From Dipylidium caninum (lineage: Eukaryota > Platyhelminthes > Cestoda > Cyclophyllidea > Dipylidiidae), in NCBI GenBank assembly GCA_017562135.1, contig QEYB01001436.1:434001-498000 (forward strand): DNA of 64,000 nt, given 5' to 3'. Shown here one piece after another: positions 1 to 11,345 of this stretch. Position numbers and translations under genes: made by a program. Position 1 is the stretch's first letter. Each line of letters opens with the position of its first letter. The notes beneath the pieces are model-generated. The model was given only the letters and a program-made list of their open reading frames with translations, did not search any database and was not told the DNA's origin.

Positions 1-20
1 TGCCTGAGCCGACTGCGTCG

Positions 21-28
21 TATAAAAG
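21..28 (+). promoter_or_regulatory. TATA box of the forkhead gene
   Basis: TATAAAAG lies 42 bases before the first in-frame ATG at 70 of the forkhead reading frame. Transcription starting about 30 bases downstream would begin inside the TG repeat at 40-69 and leave a 5' leader of under 60 bases. The motif match and spacing are seen directly; use as a promoter is inferred. A spliced or trans-spliced leader joined further downstream would make it irrelevant. Confidence 0.5.
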
Positions 29-39
29 GCTGGGGGTGG

Positions 40-69
40 GTGTGTGTGTGTGTGTGTGTTTGTGTGTGC
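40..69 (+). repeat. TG dinucleotide repeat in the forkhead leader
   Basis: A nearly pure TG run, interrupted once by TTTG, sits between the TATA box and the first ATG. It would read as a Val-Cys run if translated from upstream, so the real start should lie after it. Confidence 0.85.
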
Positions 70-520
70 ATGCGTGATTGGGTTACTCGCGTCAAAATCT
101 TCGATCCAATGGACACCGGAAAGAGTAACAGCCTCTGTTATAATTCCACTTCACTCCCCACGGACATATTTCGACGCCTGACAAACTACATACAGAGTCA
201 ACAACAACAACAACAACAACAACAGCAACAACAGTTGTTGAAACAGTCAATTGATCAGGCAATTCAAATGGATCCTTTAACATCGACAGCGTTAGCTCTG
301 AAGAAGCGGATTGACGACTTAGCCTCGGCTTCCGCGGTGAAAACGTCCACCACAACCGCGGCCAACACGAGCACCTCGACAACGACGGAGAGTGGAGCGA
401 ATACTCCGGTGGACGATGCCGACTTCCCCTCGGATACACTCCACAAACCGCCCTACTCCTACATAGCACTCATTGCCATGGCGATAAAGAGCACCCCGGA
501 GAAGAAGATCACGCTGAACG
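70..520 (+). CDS. foxL1: Forkhead gene exon 1
   Basis: Codes for the N-terminus, the poly-Gln run (codons 199-234) and the first 26 or so residues of the forkhead domain, through TLN plus one base of the next Gly codon. It ends at the donor ACG|GTGAGT at 521. The open frame continues only a few codons past the donor before TAA. Confidence 0.82.
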
Positions 521-3175
521 GTGAGTGTGTCTTTTAACGACTCTCCCCCGGCTTTGATGTCTTTCCTGGCCCCATCGTCAGTGCAACACGTCCAGGTTTA
601 AGTGGGAAAGGAGGTTTATGTTGCCTAGAATCGTTTCTCTCCGCTCGAACTCACCCTCCTTAATCGAGAAGGGCGGAGGAGGGCGGAGGAGGAGGCGAGA
701 GAATGCCACTGGGCGGCCTCTCCCTCCAACTTCGCCGGGCTGGGGGGGGGGGGGGGGGGAAATGGACAGAATCCTCAGCTAAACAGAGGCGGGAACGAAT
801 CCCCCTTTTGCCTTCTCCTCCTCCTTTCCCCAGCTCCTCACGTAGGGCTTTTCGGGCTTCACATAACAATGCAATCAGTAAAGAGCTTCACCTGTCATCC
901 TCCCCACCGCCACCACGTAGGATTTTGGTGTGCTGCTAAGTTTTCTAACAGTTGGCGTTGACAACGCAGTCGTCAATTTGCGTGAGGAGATTTGAAGAGG
1001 CCTCCTACGTTTTCTCGTGGTTATTTTGACCCTAACCAAAGACTAAAGTGTAAATTTAGGCACAAATCTAACCGGTGCGGTCTTTTGAGCTAAAATAGCC
1101 GTGTGTGTGTGTGTGTGTGTGTACATATTTTTGTATATTTTTATTTTTAAAAATGCCCTTGTTGAAGTGTGCCATATATGGGCCTTTTCGTGAGAAGAGA
1201 AGAAGAAGAAGTAGGGCAGAAAGGCCATGATGTAATGCTAGAATTTCACACAAACACAAATGGGAGGCGAAATGAAAGTATGTGTGCACACACTGAGGTA
1301 AGGTGGGGCGGGACGCGGGACGGGGCGGGGAGAGGAGGGGCGAGGGAGGGGAGCGAGAATGCCTGCTCCACTTCGAAGACTGTGCCCTTCTGCATACTTT
1401 GACTTCCATTTAAAGCCTCGCTCTAAGCAGCCAAATTGTGGCAATCATTTTGGTAATCTCGCTGCTTCTCCCCTCCCCTCTCCTCCCCTCCCCCCGACTT
1501 CCTCATTTCCCCACGCCCGCGCCGCCCCCGTCGAGGAGCTCAGTTGCCCCCTCAACAGCCCCGCGCCGAGGGAGACTGTAATTGGCAGCTCCCCGCCTCG
1601 TCTCGTCTCGTCTCGCCACAAACGTCCCACTGTGTAATAAACACTTTTATCCCCCGTCACAGAGGCATTTCACCAGACGCGTTGGCGCAGTGCTCTCGTC
1701 CCTTCACCCGAGGATGAATTTGGCCCATAAAAATTGTGCTGCTGTTGCTCCTGCTGCGTGTGTGTTTTGTTTAACTTGAGCGTATTTGGCTTGTGTGTTT
1801 ACTTTACCACCTTTGCATGTGTGTTTGGAGGAATTGACTGGTATACATACACACACACACGCACAAACTACTGTTTGAAGGCTGTCACATTTGTGAAAAT
1901 ATAAATACACAAACACGTGTGCGTTTGTTCGCCTCCGGAGATGGTGTGTGTTTACACAACCCTTGAGGGGGGGAGGAGGCGAAGGGGAGCGGGAGCGGGA
2001 GCGGGAGAGAGGGAGAACCAGGCAGTCGTCTTTTACCCCAGCCAGTCGCTGCGCTAGACCCGAGACATGATGCTAATCTCTCTGACATGTTAACCCGCCC
2101 CGCCCCGCCCCGCCCCTCCTCTCCGCAGCCTCCGGCGTTCCCCGCCTTCCCCGCCTCCATAATGACTCATAGATGCATAAACACACATACACAAACACAA
2201 ACATGCTCATTAATTGGACGGGGGTGTTTGTTTACAAAACGATAAATCTCTACCCACTACATCCACAAGCTGTTAAGGCTTTCGTGATCAAACGGGCCGA
2301 AAGTGCACATGAGTTGGCCGCTTTATTCGCTGTTTACACTCAAAGAGTCGGCCATTACAAGGCGGAATTTCAGTGCATTTGGTGGGGGGGGGGGGGGGGG
2401 GACGCAGACCGCAAGGGCTGTGCTGTTTCATCGTCTTATCGATTTTTCTCTCGCTCGCTCGCACATCTGGAATCGATTGTCTATCGATCGCCTGTCTATC
2501 CGATGCACTTCTTCCCGCGGTGAGGGGGAGCGGGAGCGGGAGGCGAACGCAGCCAATAGCAGAAATTCTAACTGACTCACTCTCGGTGCTGAGGTTTAAT
2601 TGCCGGTGACTCGCGGTTTTTTTTGCGTTTCAGGAATTTACAATTTTATAATGGAACACTTCCCCTACTACCGGTACCACCGCCAGGGCTGGCAAAATTC
2701 CATCCGGCACAATCTCAGCCTAAACGACTGTTTTGTTAAATTGGGTCGCGACAAATCCCACCCGGGGAAGGGCAACTATTGGACAGTCACTACAGGCGCT
2801 GATGACATGTTTGAGCATGGGAATTATCGTCGACGGAAACGAAGATCTCGTCTTCCGACACAGAAGTTGGATGATGCTAAAAAACGCTGTCACCCGTCAG
2901 GACGATCGAGTTCAGAACCGCTTGTTCCCTCTGCCATGGCGACTCCCACCCCCTACCCCGTTTTTATCCCCATTTCCATTCCCATTCCTCCGCCCCTGGG
3001 TTTTCAGCCCCCAAATCTTCAACAGACCACCGCCCTCCTGCCTCAGCCGACGCCCCAGTTCCCCCTTTCCTCCGAATCAGCGTCAACATCAAGCACACCC
3101 ATTTCAACGTCCACTCAATCCTCTGACCGGACGGGGAATAATTTTTCAATCGCCTCTTTGATTGGCTTAACTTAG
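70..3175 (+). CDS. foxL1: Forkhead-box transcription factor, FoxL1-like (two exons)
   Basis: Two exons, 70-520 and 2634-3175, join in frame to 330 residues. The forkhead winged-helix domain spans about residues 126-221: it begins [14 protein letters not shown], has the recognition helix [11 protein letters not shown] near 172-182, and ends [14 protein letters not shown]. Human FOXL1 ends the domain with nearly the same [14 protein letters not shown], whereas FoxC, FoxD and FoxE carry an FLRRR(R/K)RF-type ending, so FoxL1 is the best fit. N-terminal to the domain are 12 glutamines and a Ser/Thr-rich linker; after it comes a Pro-rich region ending in FSIASLIGL, an eh1-like Groucho-binding motif. 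The protein should bind DNA in the nucleus and probably represses transcription. The start at 70 is the first ATG after the TG repeat; 109 is an alternative. ATTAAA at 3829-3834 is a possible distant polyadenylation signal. Confidence 0.85.
521..2633 (+). other. Forkhead intron, rich in simple repeats
   Basis: A 2.1 kb GT-AG intron interrupts the forkhead domain. It holds two runs of 18 G (742-759 and 2384-2401), a GT run at 1101-1122, GGGAGC repeats near 1986-2010 and repeated CCGCC near 2095-2116. No additional exon is visible. The acceptor TTTCAG at 2628-2633 follows a T-rich tract. Confidence 0.8.
2634..3175 (+). CDS. foxL1: Forkhead gene exon 2 (terminal)
   Basis: Starts GA|ATT TAC, which completes the Gly codon begun in exon 1, and codes for the rest of the forkhead domain, a basic stretch RRRKRR, a Pro-rich tail and the C-terminal eh1-like motif. 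The stop TAG is at 3173-3175. The frame and protein identity are continuous with exon 1 across the junction. Confidence 0.88.
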
Positions 3176-3900
3176 ACTGTACTACTACTGCCATTGTTAG
3201 TAGCATTGTACCCCCGGTCCCCCTCCTCGTCCCCACACCTGTGCCCCTGTATACCGTTATGCTTTCAGGTCTATAGACAAACCGTTGTTTTGTTATTTTC
3301 AACACTCGCGTGTTTGTGTGCGCGTGCGCGTGAATGAGTGAGTGAATTAGTAAAGTAGTTTATTTGACAAGTGACGTGATTGAGGGTGGTACGGCATTGC
3401 CACAGTCGCAATTGGAGGTGCTTTCACTATAAAATAAGGCGGCGGAGTAGAAAAGTACAAGTCATCTTTCCAGAAATTGTGTCAGATGACATAGTACACA
3501 TCGCCAGAGAGAATCGATTGCACCGTGTGTGTAACAAACACTTTTGGTGCTCAAACTGGCGGTTGGTGTCAACTGCTCAGGCGCCAGTGTTGCCAATTAA
3601 CACTCGACTCACTCGCGGAGACGCACCGGACCGACCCGCTTGCGGTCTCAAGGCATAGAAGTGGCTGCTGACTGGGAGGCGGGCCCCCGTTGGTCCGGAA
3701 AGGCGTCCACGGCGGAAAGGAGGGAGGAGGCGTCGCGAGGACACCGTCGCATGCGGCGGCGGCGGTTTACGCTCGCGGGGGGACAATCATGCCATTCCGT
3801 TGCGACTTAGCTTAACCACCTTCTAAGAATTAAAGTAACAGTCAGTGACTCGGTGAGTTACCGCCTCACTTCCGATATGACTTGAAGGTTGACAAACGCC

Positions 3901-3957
3901 CCCCTCCTCCTCCTCCTCCTCCTCCCCTCCTCCTCCTCCTCTCCTCCTCCTCCTCCT
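3901..3957. repeat. TCC/CTC pyrimidine repeat
   Basis: A nearly pure (TCC)n tract, a purine run on the other strand. Such tracts can form triplex DNA; nothing here shows that it does. Confidence 0.85.
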
Positions 3958-6339
3958 ACTCGGCTCCTCCTTAGGTGGCGAGACATGCGCGTTGGGGTTT
4001 GGTGACCCTGTGAAAAGGGGGAAATGCTGCCCACGTTCGGGTCGAGAGGGTTGCGGCCGCGCTACAGACGAGGGGGAGAGTCGAGGACCAGTGACTCGGT
4101 CACCTCCTCTTTCCTCCGTCCTCCACCTCCACCTCCGCCTGCAGGAGGTGCGGGAGGCGGCGAGGCTTTTGGTGACACGCAGAAATGACACAATTTGGTG
4201 CCTTTCGGTGCCAGACGCGCGGTCTGCCACCTACCGCTGGACCGGCCGAGTGGAGATGGTGGCGACGAGCAGCCTTACACGATGAGAAATGTCAACGCCC
4301 TTCACGGCGTCACGTGCACTGCTCACGTCATCTGAAATGTAAAAGTGCACGTCACTCACGACTCGGCTCCCACTCGCGCTCCCACCGCCTTGGCGCTTTC
4401 TCCTCACTGCGTGTGCCCCGGCAGCCCGTCTCTGCCGCCGCCGCAAGTCGACGAGTCGCCGTGCTCCTTGGAAGTCGCGGCAGCACTCGTCTCAGCCGTT
4501 CAACGGAGATGTGAAGAGGAAACAGGGTCGAGTGGCTGGGCAACCCGCGCGGTCGATGGCGGCGTCGTCTATCCTCGTTGCTCCTGGCGACGTCCGTCGA
4601 AGCATGCGGTCCCACGGGAACCCACCGCCGTCGCCTTGCGTGGAATCAACCCAACTGCAACACCACTTACACCGCAACGCAGAGGTGGACGCGAAGTGGT
4701 TGGACGCAGCGCCCTGCTCGTCGTCGGCTGCGTCGGTGGACCAGCCGAGACCTCGGCGATGACGGGGAGTAGGAAGAAAGCGGAGAAGACTCCCTGGCAA
4801 AGGTGAGGAGGCCTCGAGGCCGACCGCAGGCGGCGCAGAGCCAAAATCGTCTCGAAGGCGCGGTGGGGCAACTCACCAGGCCGCAGGTGAATTGTGACGC
4901 CGCTGGCCTGCGTGGAGGGTCCTTCGCGACTTCGCACAGGCAGTGGATGGACGAGTGGGACGAAGGCCCCGGGGCCTCCGACCGCGCCTGTCTGGCCGTG
5001 AACGTTCCGTCCCACCGCCACCGCTGTCTGAGAGCGCCTTCTTCGCCCCGCGAGCAGCTGAGCGTAGACTGACGCATGTGTGGGTGCAAGAGGCGGCTCA
5101 GACCCGGAGACGTCTCAAGGGCGACTGTTTGTGAGATCCATCGAGACGGGGGCGGAATTCGCCGCCTGCTTGTTACTATTCACCAAAGCGATGATGTCGC
5201 GAGGAAGCATTCAACACGCAGCGAGTCGTGGAATACTAACGACGTCAATGACGTCGGCGGTGGCGACAGCCAGGTTTCTTCTGCCTGTCCCCTGCCTCAC
5301 GTCGGGTTCCTTCCTCGTCCGACGCTTCTACACCCTACACCGCCCGTCGGACCGCCACGCCGAGGCGTCCGCTCGATCGCCTCCGTCACCCACTCCATCT
5401 ACGCAGTCGAAAGAAGCATAAAAATGGACTGGCAGGCCTCTCTCAACCTCCTTCAAGCTTCCCAACGCTCCCTCCTCGTCTCATGCTTCATTACCCCTCC
5501 ACCTGTGTCCCCCTCGCTTCAATCTCCCCCTGCCCCCACCCTTCATCGTCACCGCCCTCGTCTCCGTCCCTTCGCCCAGTCCCCTTGCCACGTGTTCTCT
5601 TGTGTTTGCGCCAACGTCCTCTGGTAGCGGGCGGACCGGCCGACAGGCAGCGAAGCGTAGAGGCAGCCAACATGACGATGGACGCCGGTAGGGGCTGGGG
5701 AGGGTGAGTCGTCTACTTCGACGACTACTTCTCCTCGCAGACTTCGCGCGACGTGGCACCAGCCCACTCGTCCTCCACTCGGTTCCTCACCCACGCCGCC
5801 AGGCCCGTCGGAGCGACCACCGCCCGTCTCCGTGCTGGCCCCCGCACGCTTATGCATTTCAGTAGTATGTCACGGATCCATCACACTGCTGGAGCCGAGT
5901 TGGCAGCTCGGGTGACGCCAAGGCGCTTCGACGTCTCCACCGACAACGTGAGAGTTTGCACAGGAGGTTGAGAATTAGCCAGATTTAGAATTGCTTAACC
6001 TCCCTGAAATAACTGCCACGCGTGTGGAGTCAACTCGACTAATAAACGCGCTCGAACGAGAGACGAGGGACCGCGGTAGCACCGACTCTTCGAAATTATA
6101 CTTTAACTGCCAAGAGCAACACACCCAAATTAAACAAATTAATCGTGCGCGCCTGCTCTCACATGAAGCCCTCCGCGAAGTTTGTGTTTGACTGAATGAC
6201 TGACTGACCAACTATTCTCTCCTCGTGACGGCGGAGCTTTCGGCGCCTCCGGTGATGGCTAAGAGAATGATTTATGGTAGATTTGTCGAACAATCCGACA
6301 TCTCCTGTGGATCAGAGGGGGGCAGACATTTCACCCGAG

Positions 6340-6455
6340 CAGATTGGTTCCGCCCCTGCGTTCCTATTGGCTCCTTTGGACGGAGGATTTTCGTCTCCTG
6401 AGTCGGATTGGCCTCCGCCCGCCTCGCGGCGCTGCTCATCGCCCTCCCATTGGCT
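6340..6455. promoter_or_regulatory. CCAAT/GC-box cluster without an adjacent gene
   Basis: ATTGG (CCAAT on the minus strand) occurs at 6343, 6366, 6407 and 6449, spaced 23, 41 and 42 bases. Sp1-like elements sit between them: CCGCCCC near 6350 and CCTCCGCCC near 6412. The arrangement resembles NF-Y/Sp1 CpG promoters or enhancers, but I find no coding exon on either side. The motifs are seen directly; function is inferred. Confidence 0.4.
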
Positions 6456-8848
6456 GACTTCCCCTTCGCTACTTCCAAGCCTTCTTTGAGCCACTTTCGC
6501 GATGTTTTTATGCTTCTGTCGTGAATTAATTACACTTTTCAAGGTCGTGATGCTGTTTTCTCTCGAGTTCAATCTAGCTGCAGTCTAAAAATACCCCACT
6601 ATGATCTTGAAGGTGTTAATTTAACCAATTCGCTTAAAGGCCAGGCTTTTGTGTGGTTAACTGCGCCGAGAAGCGAGTGAAAAATTTCATCTGTCAAAGC
6701 TCATACATAAGTGATTGACAGTTGTGATTGGTCGGGCTGCATATCACTGAAAACCGCGGCACTCTCCACGCATTTTAACGCAACCGAGTGGGTGAAGCGA
6801 TTTGAGAGCAGTCACTTGCGCGTGGTTCTGCTTGCAGGACGCGGCCCCGTTGGAGGAACTCCTGCCAGACCGCATTGAAGACGAGGAGTCCGCGTCTATC
6901 GTCCCCAACCACCGCGTCCGGACACCGACCCCGCAGATGTCCTGCCACCACGCAGACCCGCGGGGGACGGACTCTTCGCCGACACTCGCTGCGCCGTGAG
7001 AAGAGAAGCGGTGTGGCCACCTGGAGCCGGTGAAGGGGCGTGCGACTCCGCCCTCTGCCCAAACACGACTCCGAGAATGTGGCGGCGGAGGAGAGGGAAG
7101 CTGGTGCCGCGGCAACCGCTCCACAGATGGTCCTCACCGAGTCAGAGCAGGCGCCACGGGCGACGGGGCCAGACGAGGTGCTGAGGGGCCGCATCGGGGC
7201 TCGACTGCCCCTCTCGTGTGGAGTTTTGCTAGGCCACAGACTTCACAACGATCCCTTGTACGTGAAATGGGCGGCGAAGAGAAAACCCGAGGTTTAGTCG
7301 AGAGGCTGAAGTATGTCGGTCCGAAAAATGAGTCCCAACTTGCCGGGAAGGGGAAGACGGAAATGTCGTTCCGTTGGGCACATAAACAAAGTGTTTGTCG
7401 GTAGGCGGGAGGGCAGCCGGTGGTTCGGCAATGACGCTGAGGCAGAAAAACTGCTTTGAAGTGATGGACAAGTCGATGCACTACGCTGCAAACAACCTCG
7501 GTCGAGGCGACTCCTGCACCACCGCCATCGCCATCGCCACCGCCACCTTCTCCTCTTCCGCGTCCCTCGGACCAGCCCACCGGCCGCCTCACCGTCCGCC
7601 ACGCCTCCGCCCCACCTCCGCTCCCTCGCCTCCTTCTCCTTCGCCTTCCGCTCCTCTCCTCTCCCGGCCCGCCATCTACCGCCCACGCAGAACTGACACC
7701 ACCACCTTTTCCCCACGAGTCCGCCCCGCGGAGGCTGGTGACCAAGGCTGGTGCAATGCTCGACCGACGGAGCACGAGGCGCTCGCACCTCAGCGCCGAG
7801 CGACGGGACGCTGGAGACGGCGGCGCAGGCTCCTCGTTGCCCCCACCCGAAGGCTTCGGGGTCCACTCGCCCTGCGTGCTTGGAGTAGACGGAGGCGGCC
7901 CACCTGCGTCCGGACGTGGCGAGGAATGCGGGCGCACAATTCGAGGTCGCTTCGAAACAGCGAGTGCGCTCCTCTGCCCCGGCTGCCTCGCCACCTGCCG
8001 CGACGCCTTTTCGTCACTGCGACTAAAAATAGGCGAGCGGAAGGCGCAAGCGGAGGCGCAAGTGGAGGCGGAGGCGAGCTGCGGTTGCGCACGGTGGTGC
8101 AAGCTGAAGTGGCGTTCGTCACTCGCTCCACCGAGGCATCTCACCAACCGTCGTCCGCCTCCGCCCCGTAAACACCTTCTGCTCGCCGACCGCTCGTCCA
8201 GGGAGGGGGGGGGGGCCGCGGATCCTGCCTCACAGTCGGTGGAGGCGCGTGTGGCCGCACTCCTGAATGACTGCGAAATGCTGTCCGCGCCTCCCCGCCG
8301 CCCACCTTTGACGCGCACCCTTAAAGCCTCCTCTTCGCTACTCGTGGCGCGCGACTGCGTCTTTTTCCATTTCGCCCCGGACAAGTAGCCACAATATTCC
8401 TACACGGATGCGGCTTTTAGCCCCTCAACTCTAAACAGTGGAGACAACGAACTTAACTGCTGGGGCTGGCAAACCAGAGGAGCTGGAAGGACCTCTCACA
8501 TTAATTCCCTTTAATTTTTCCCACTTTTTGGCGGGTGGCAAGGTCTTCTTCTCAGACCACCGACCGACTAAGACCGGGAGGAGGATCGCCTCCCCTGCAA
8601 ACGGGCTGGCGGCAGCCCTCGAGAGCCTCCACGACTGCCTCGGCACGGCCGCTGGACCCACGCAGGAGGTGGGACAGTCAGCTCGCGCGCGCGCGCATCT
8701 GTGTGTGTCCGTTCATTTAAACAACGGAAGCTCTCCACGAAGAAGAGTTTGTGTATCTTAGAGGCCGTCATCGTCATTACGCTATTTTCGTTCGGCCAGT
8801 TTGTGTATAAATGCAAAAATTGGAGCCCCCAATCCTCTCTGCGTGCAT

Positions 8849-8948
8849 TCGCGCACGCGCGCGCGTGCGCACGTGCGTCAGCGTGTATTCGCGTGTTCGG
8901 AGTGCGTGCGTATGTGTTAGCGCGCGCGTGCGTACGTGTGTGTTTGCG
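8849..8948. repeat. Alternating purine-pyrimidine CG/TG tract
   Basis: About 100 bases dominated by GCGC, GTGC and GTGTG steps. A short CG run at 8686-8697 precedes it. Alternating CG/TG DNA is the classic Z-DNA-prone composition. No coding role is visible. Confidence 0.7.
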
Positions 8949-10157
8949 TTTACTCCATTCGAAGAAGGTACACACCACGTAACGAGGACTTTGGGTGAAT
9001 TTACGCGAGGCGAGGCGAGTGGAGACCACACGAAGACGTCCTCGTCCACCAGTTCGTCCACCACCGACCTCCACCGCCCACGCGCGGAAGGTGGGGAGAA
9101 GCTCCTCATTCAGCCCAAAGTCCAGAGTGTGTCGCAGTGAGGTGGCGGGGCGCCTGAGGGCCGCGCTCCAGTCCCCCACGGGACCGAGTGTGGAAACAGG
9201 GAGGAGGAAGGATGAATTAACCTCCCGTCTGCCAGGCGGGCGACAGAAGAGGCTGCTCCTGCCGGCCTCCTCTCGGGTTGCAGTGGGTGCCTGATTAAAA
9301 AGGAGGTGGAAGCACACTTGGGTGCTCGAAGGACTTGATTAATTTCCAAGTCTGAAAGCGTGGCGGAAACTGCGATGAGCGTCCACGTTGGGCTCCCAAA
9401 GCAGTCTGCATCGCCCATCGTCTTCGGGTCGCGCGTCACAGGACGCGAGAAGCCAGTCGCAGCTCATTTTCCCCACCACCTTCGCCCTCGCCCGCCCTCG
9501 CCCGCCCTCACGGAGTTTGGTGCAGACTCCTCCACGACGCGGCGAAGAGGGGGAGCAACGAAGGCCTCCCAACCGCAGGGCAACTGTGCTTTTCACTCGC
9601 TTCGGGCAACTAAACGTTGCGCTGAGCGTGGCAACACCGCGACCATCATTTCAGCAGCTGCGGCATGCGTAGACGGCGTCGGCGACTGCGCAGTGGGCCA
9701 CAAAGGCGTCAGAGAGGTGAAGGACTGCGCTCGGGCGACACCACATCGAGTTGGCGGGACGAGGGAGTTGAGAGACGCGGAAGGTGGGAAAGTCGCATCC
9801 TCTTCGCTCCGCCCTGGAACGAGGCGGTGGAGGCGGTGGAAGCAGTAAACCCGCGACACTTGAGGGTGACGGTGAGGAGACCCACAGAGACCCGTCGGCT
9901 TCCGCCCTCGAGGCCTTAGCGCTCCTCCTCGTCCGCAGTGCCTCCCGCGGCCACTCATGGACCCACGACTGCCTCCCTCGTCGTCGGGGTGTGGTGGACG
10001 GGCGGGTGGGTTTGTTGAGTTGGAGCCTGTGCGCAGCCCACAGTGGAGGCGGAGTCGACGATGCGGCCTCGGTGGAGGTGGAGGCACTTCGAGTCGCTGC
10101 GCCACAGTCGACGTCTTCGTTGCTCTGCTCCCCCCTCTCGCCCTGCCTCCCGTCTCC

Positions 10158-10205
10158 CTCGCCTCCTCCTCCTCCTCCTCCTCCCTGAGTCCTCCTCCTC
10201 CTCTC
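10158..10205. repeat. TCC pyrimidine repeat
   Basis: A CTCCTCCTCC-type run in the intergenic spacer, with one interruption near 10187. Confidence 0.75.
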
Positions 10206-11308
10206 ACTCATCGGCGTCCTCCCACCGCGTCCAGACTCGTTGACGTAGCTCTCACGCCCTTGTCGTGGTCGAGCCACAGGCAAGCGGCCAGCGGACCCGG
10301 TCGCAGACCGTCTTCGCCGCCAGAGCGTCAGGCGACGGAATTTGGCGACCGCCGCACGATTTCCGGAGTCCCCGTGCGCCCAGAAGTCGCCCTGTCGAGT
10401 GGACCGCTCCTCGCCAGGCTTACGCCGCCCTGCGAGGCAATTCTTGCAGCAAAGCACCGCGCCCCCGGGAACATTTCAACGTGGCATAAGAAAACAGAGA
10501 GAAGGGAAGGAGGTGGAGGAATGTCAACAGAATCCTGTGGCGCAGCCTCGCCAGAGCGCGTGTTTACTTTCCCACCTGTTGTTGCTGTGGCGCCACCTCG
10601 TGGTGGGTAAACATCGCCCTGTCTAAGTCAACAAGCGCCCGTCCCCACGGCTCGGCGGCCGCGGCCAGGCAGGCGGGAGAGGAGGCGTTGCCTGGCGCGA
10701 GGGGCACCTCCTCGGGGGCCGAGGCTCCGGCAGCGGGCGCTGGAACCGACTGGCGTCGTCTCGACGGTCCGCTCGTCCTCCGCCTCGTCCCCGGAGGTGT
10801 GTCGTGGCGCGGCGGACGATGTGATCTCCTCGGCGCCGCCTCGCCCACCGACGTCCTCGTCCGCGCCCAGTCGACGAATTGTGACGCCCTGCGAATTCCC
10901 AGACGAACATTTTAATGAGGGAAATGCTGTTCAGGGGCTTCTCGGTTCCTCACTCGATCGGCACCGAGTGTCGCGCACCTCGAAGGCGGTCGGTGGCGCC
11001 TTCCGGGCGTGTGGCGGTCCTCGGCAAAATCAGCCGACGCCAGCGACGCAGGCGAGCGACGTGATTTAATCACTTCACGGCCTCGAGAAGGGATGTTGCT
11101 GGGCAAAAAATGCCACCTGCTGGGTGGCGCAGCAGCGTCGAATTTGCCCACTAGCAGGGGCGGGAGGGGGCGGCGGGGCGAGGGGGAGTCAAGCGGTGGT
11201 GGTTGGGGCGGGTTTGGACGAGGTCGGAAGCGAATTTGGTACACCTCCACCACCGCCTTGACTCTGCCTTTAAATGTACCAAGAAAACGCGAAGTACGCC
11301 ATCGTTCC

Positions 11309-11345
11309 TCACCACCGCCACCGCCGCCACCACCACCACCACCAC
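11309..11345. repeat. CAC/CGC trinucleotide repeat
   Basis: A run of CCA and CCG triplets in the intergenic spacer. It is followed after some 50 bases by a GT microsatellite at 11417-11428. Confidence 0.75.

Noticed and set aside
70..3175. Assignment of the forkhead gene to FoxC, FoxD or FoxE
   Set aside because: The domain end GNYRRRKRR and the TLNGIY and QGWQNS context fit FoxL1 better, although only a phylogeny would settle it.
7134..8384. 416-codon minus-strand ORF in the intergenic spacer
   Set aside because: Plus-strand frames are open over the same bases, the product is Arg/Ser/Pro-rich without any domain, and low stop density in GC-rich DNA explains it.
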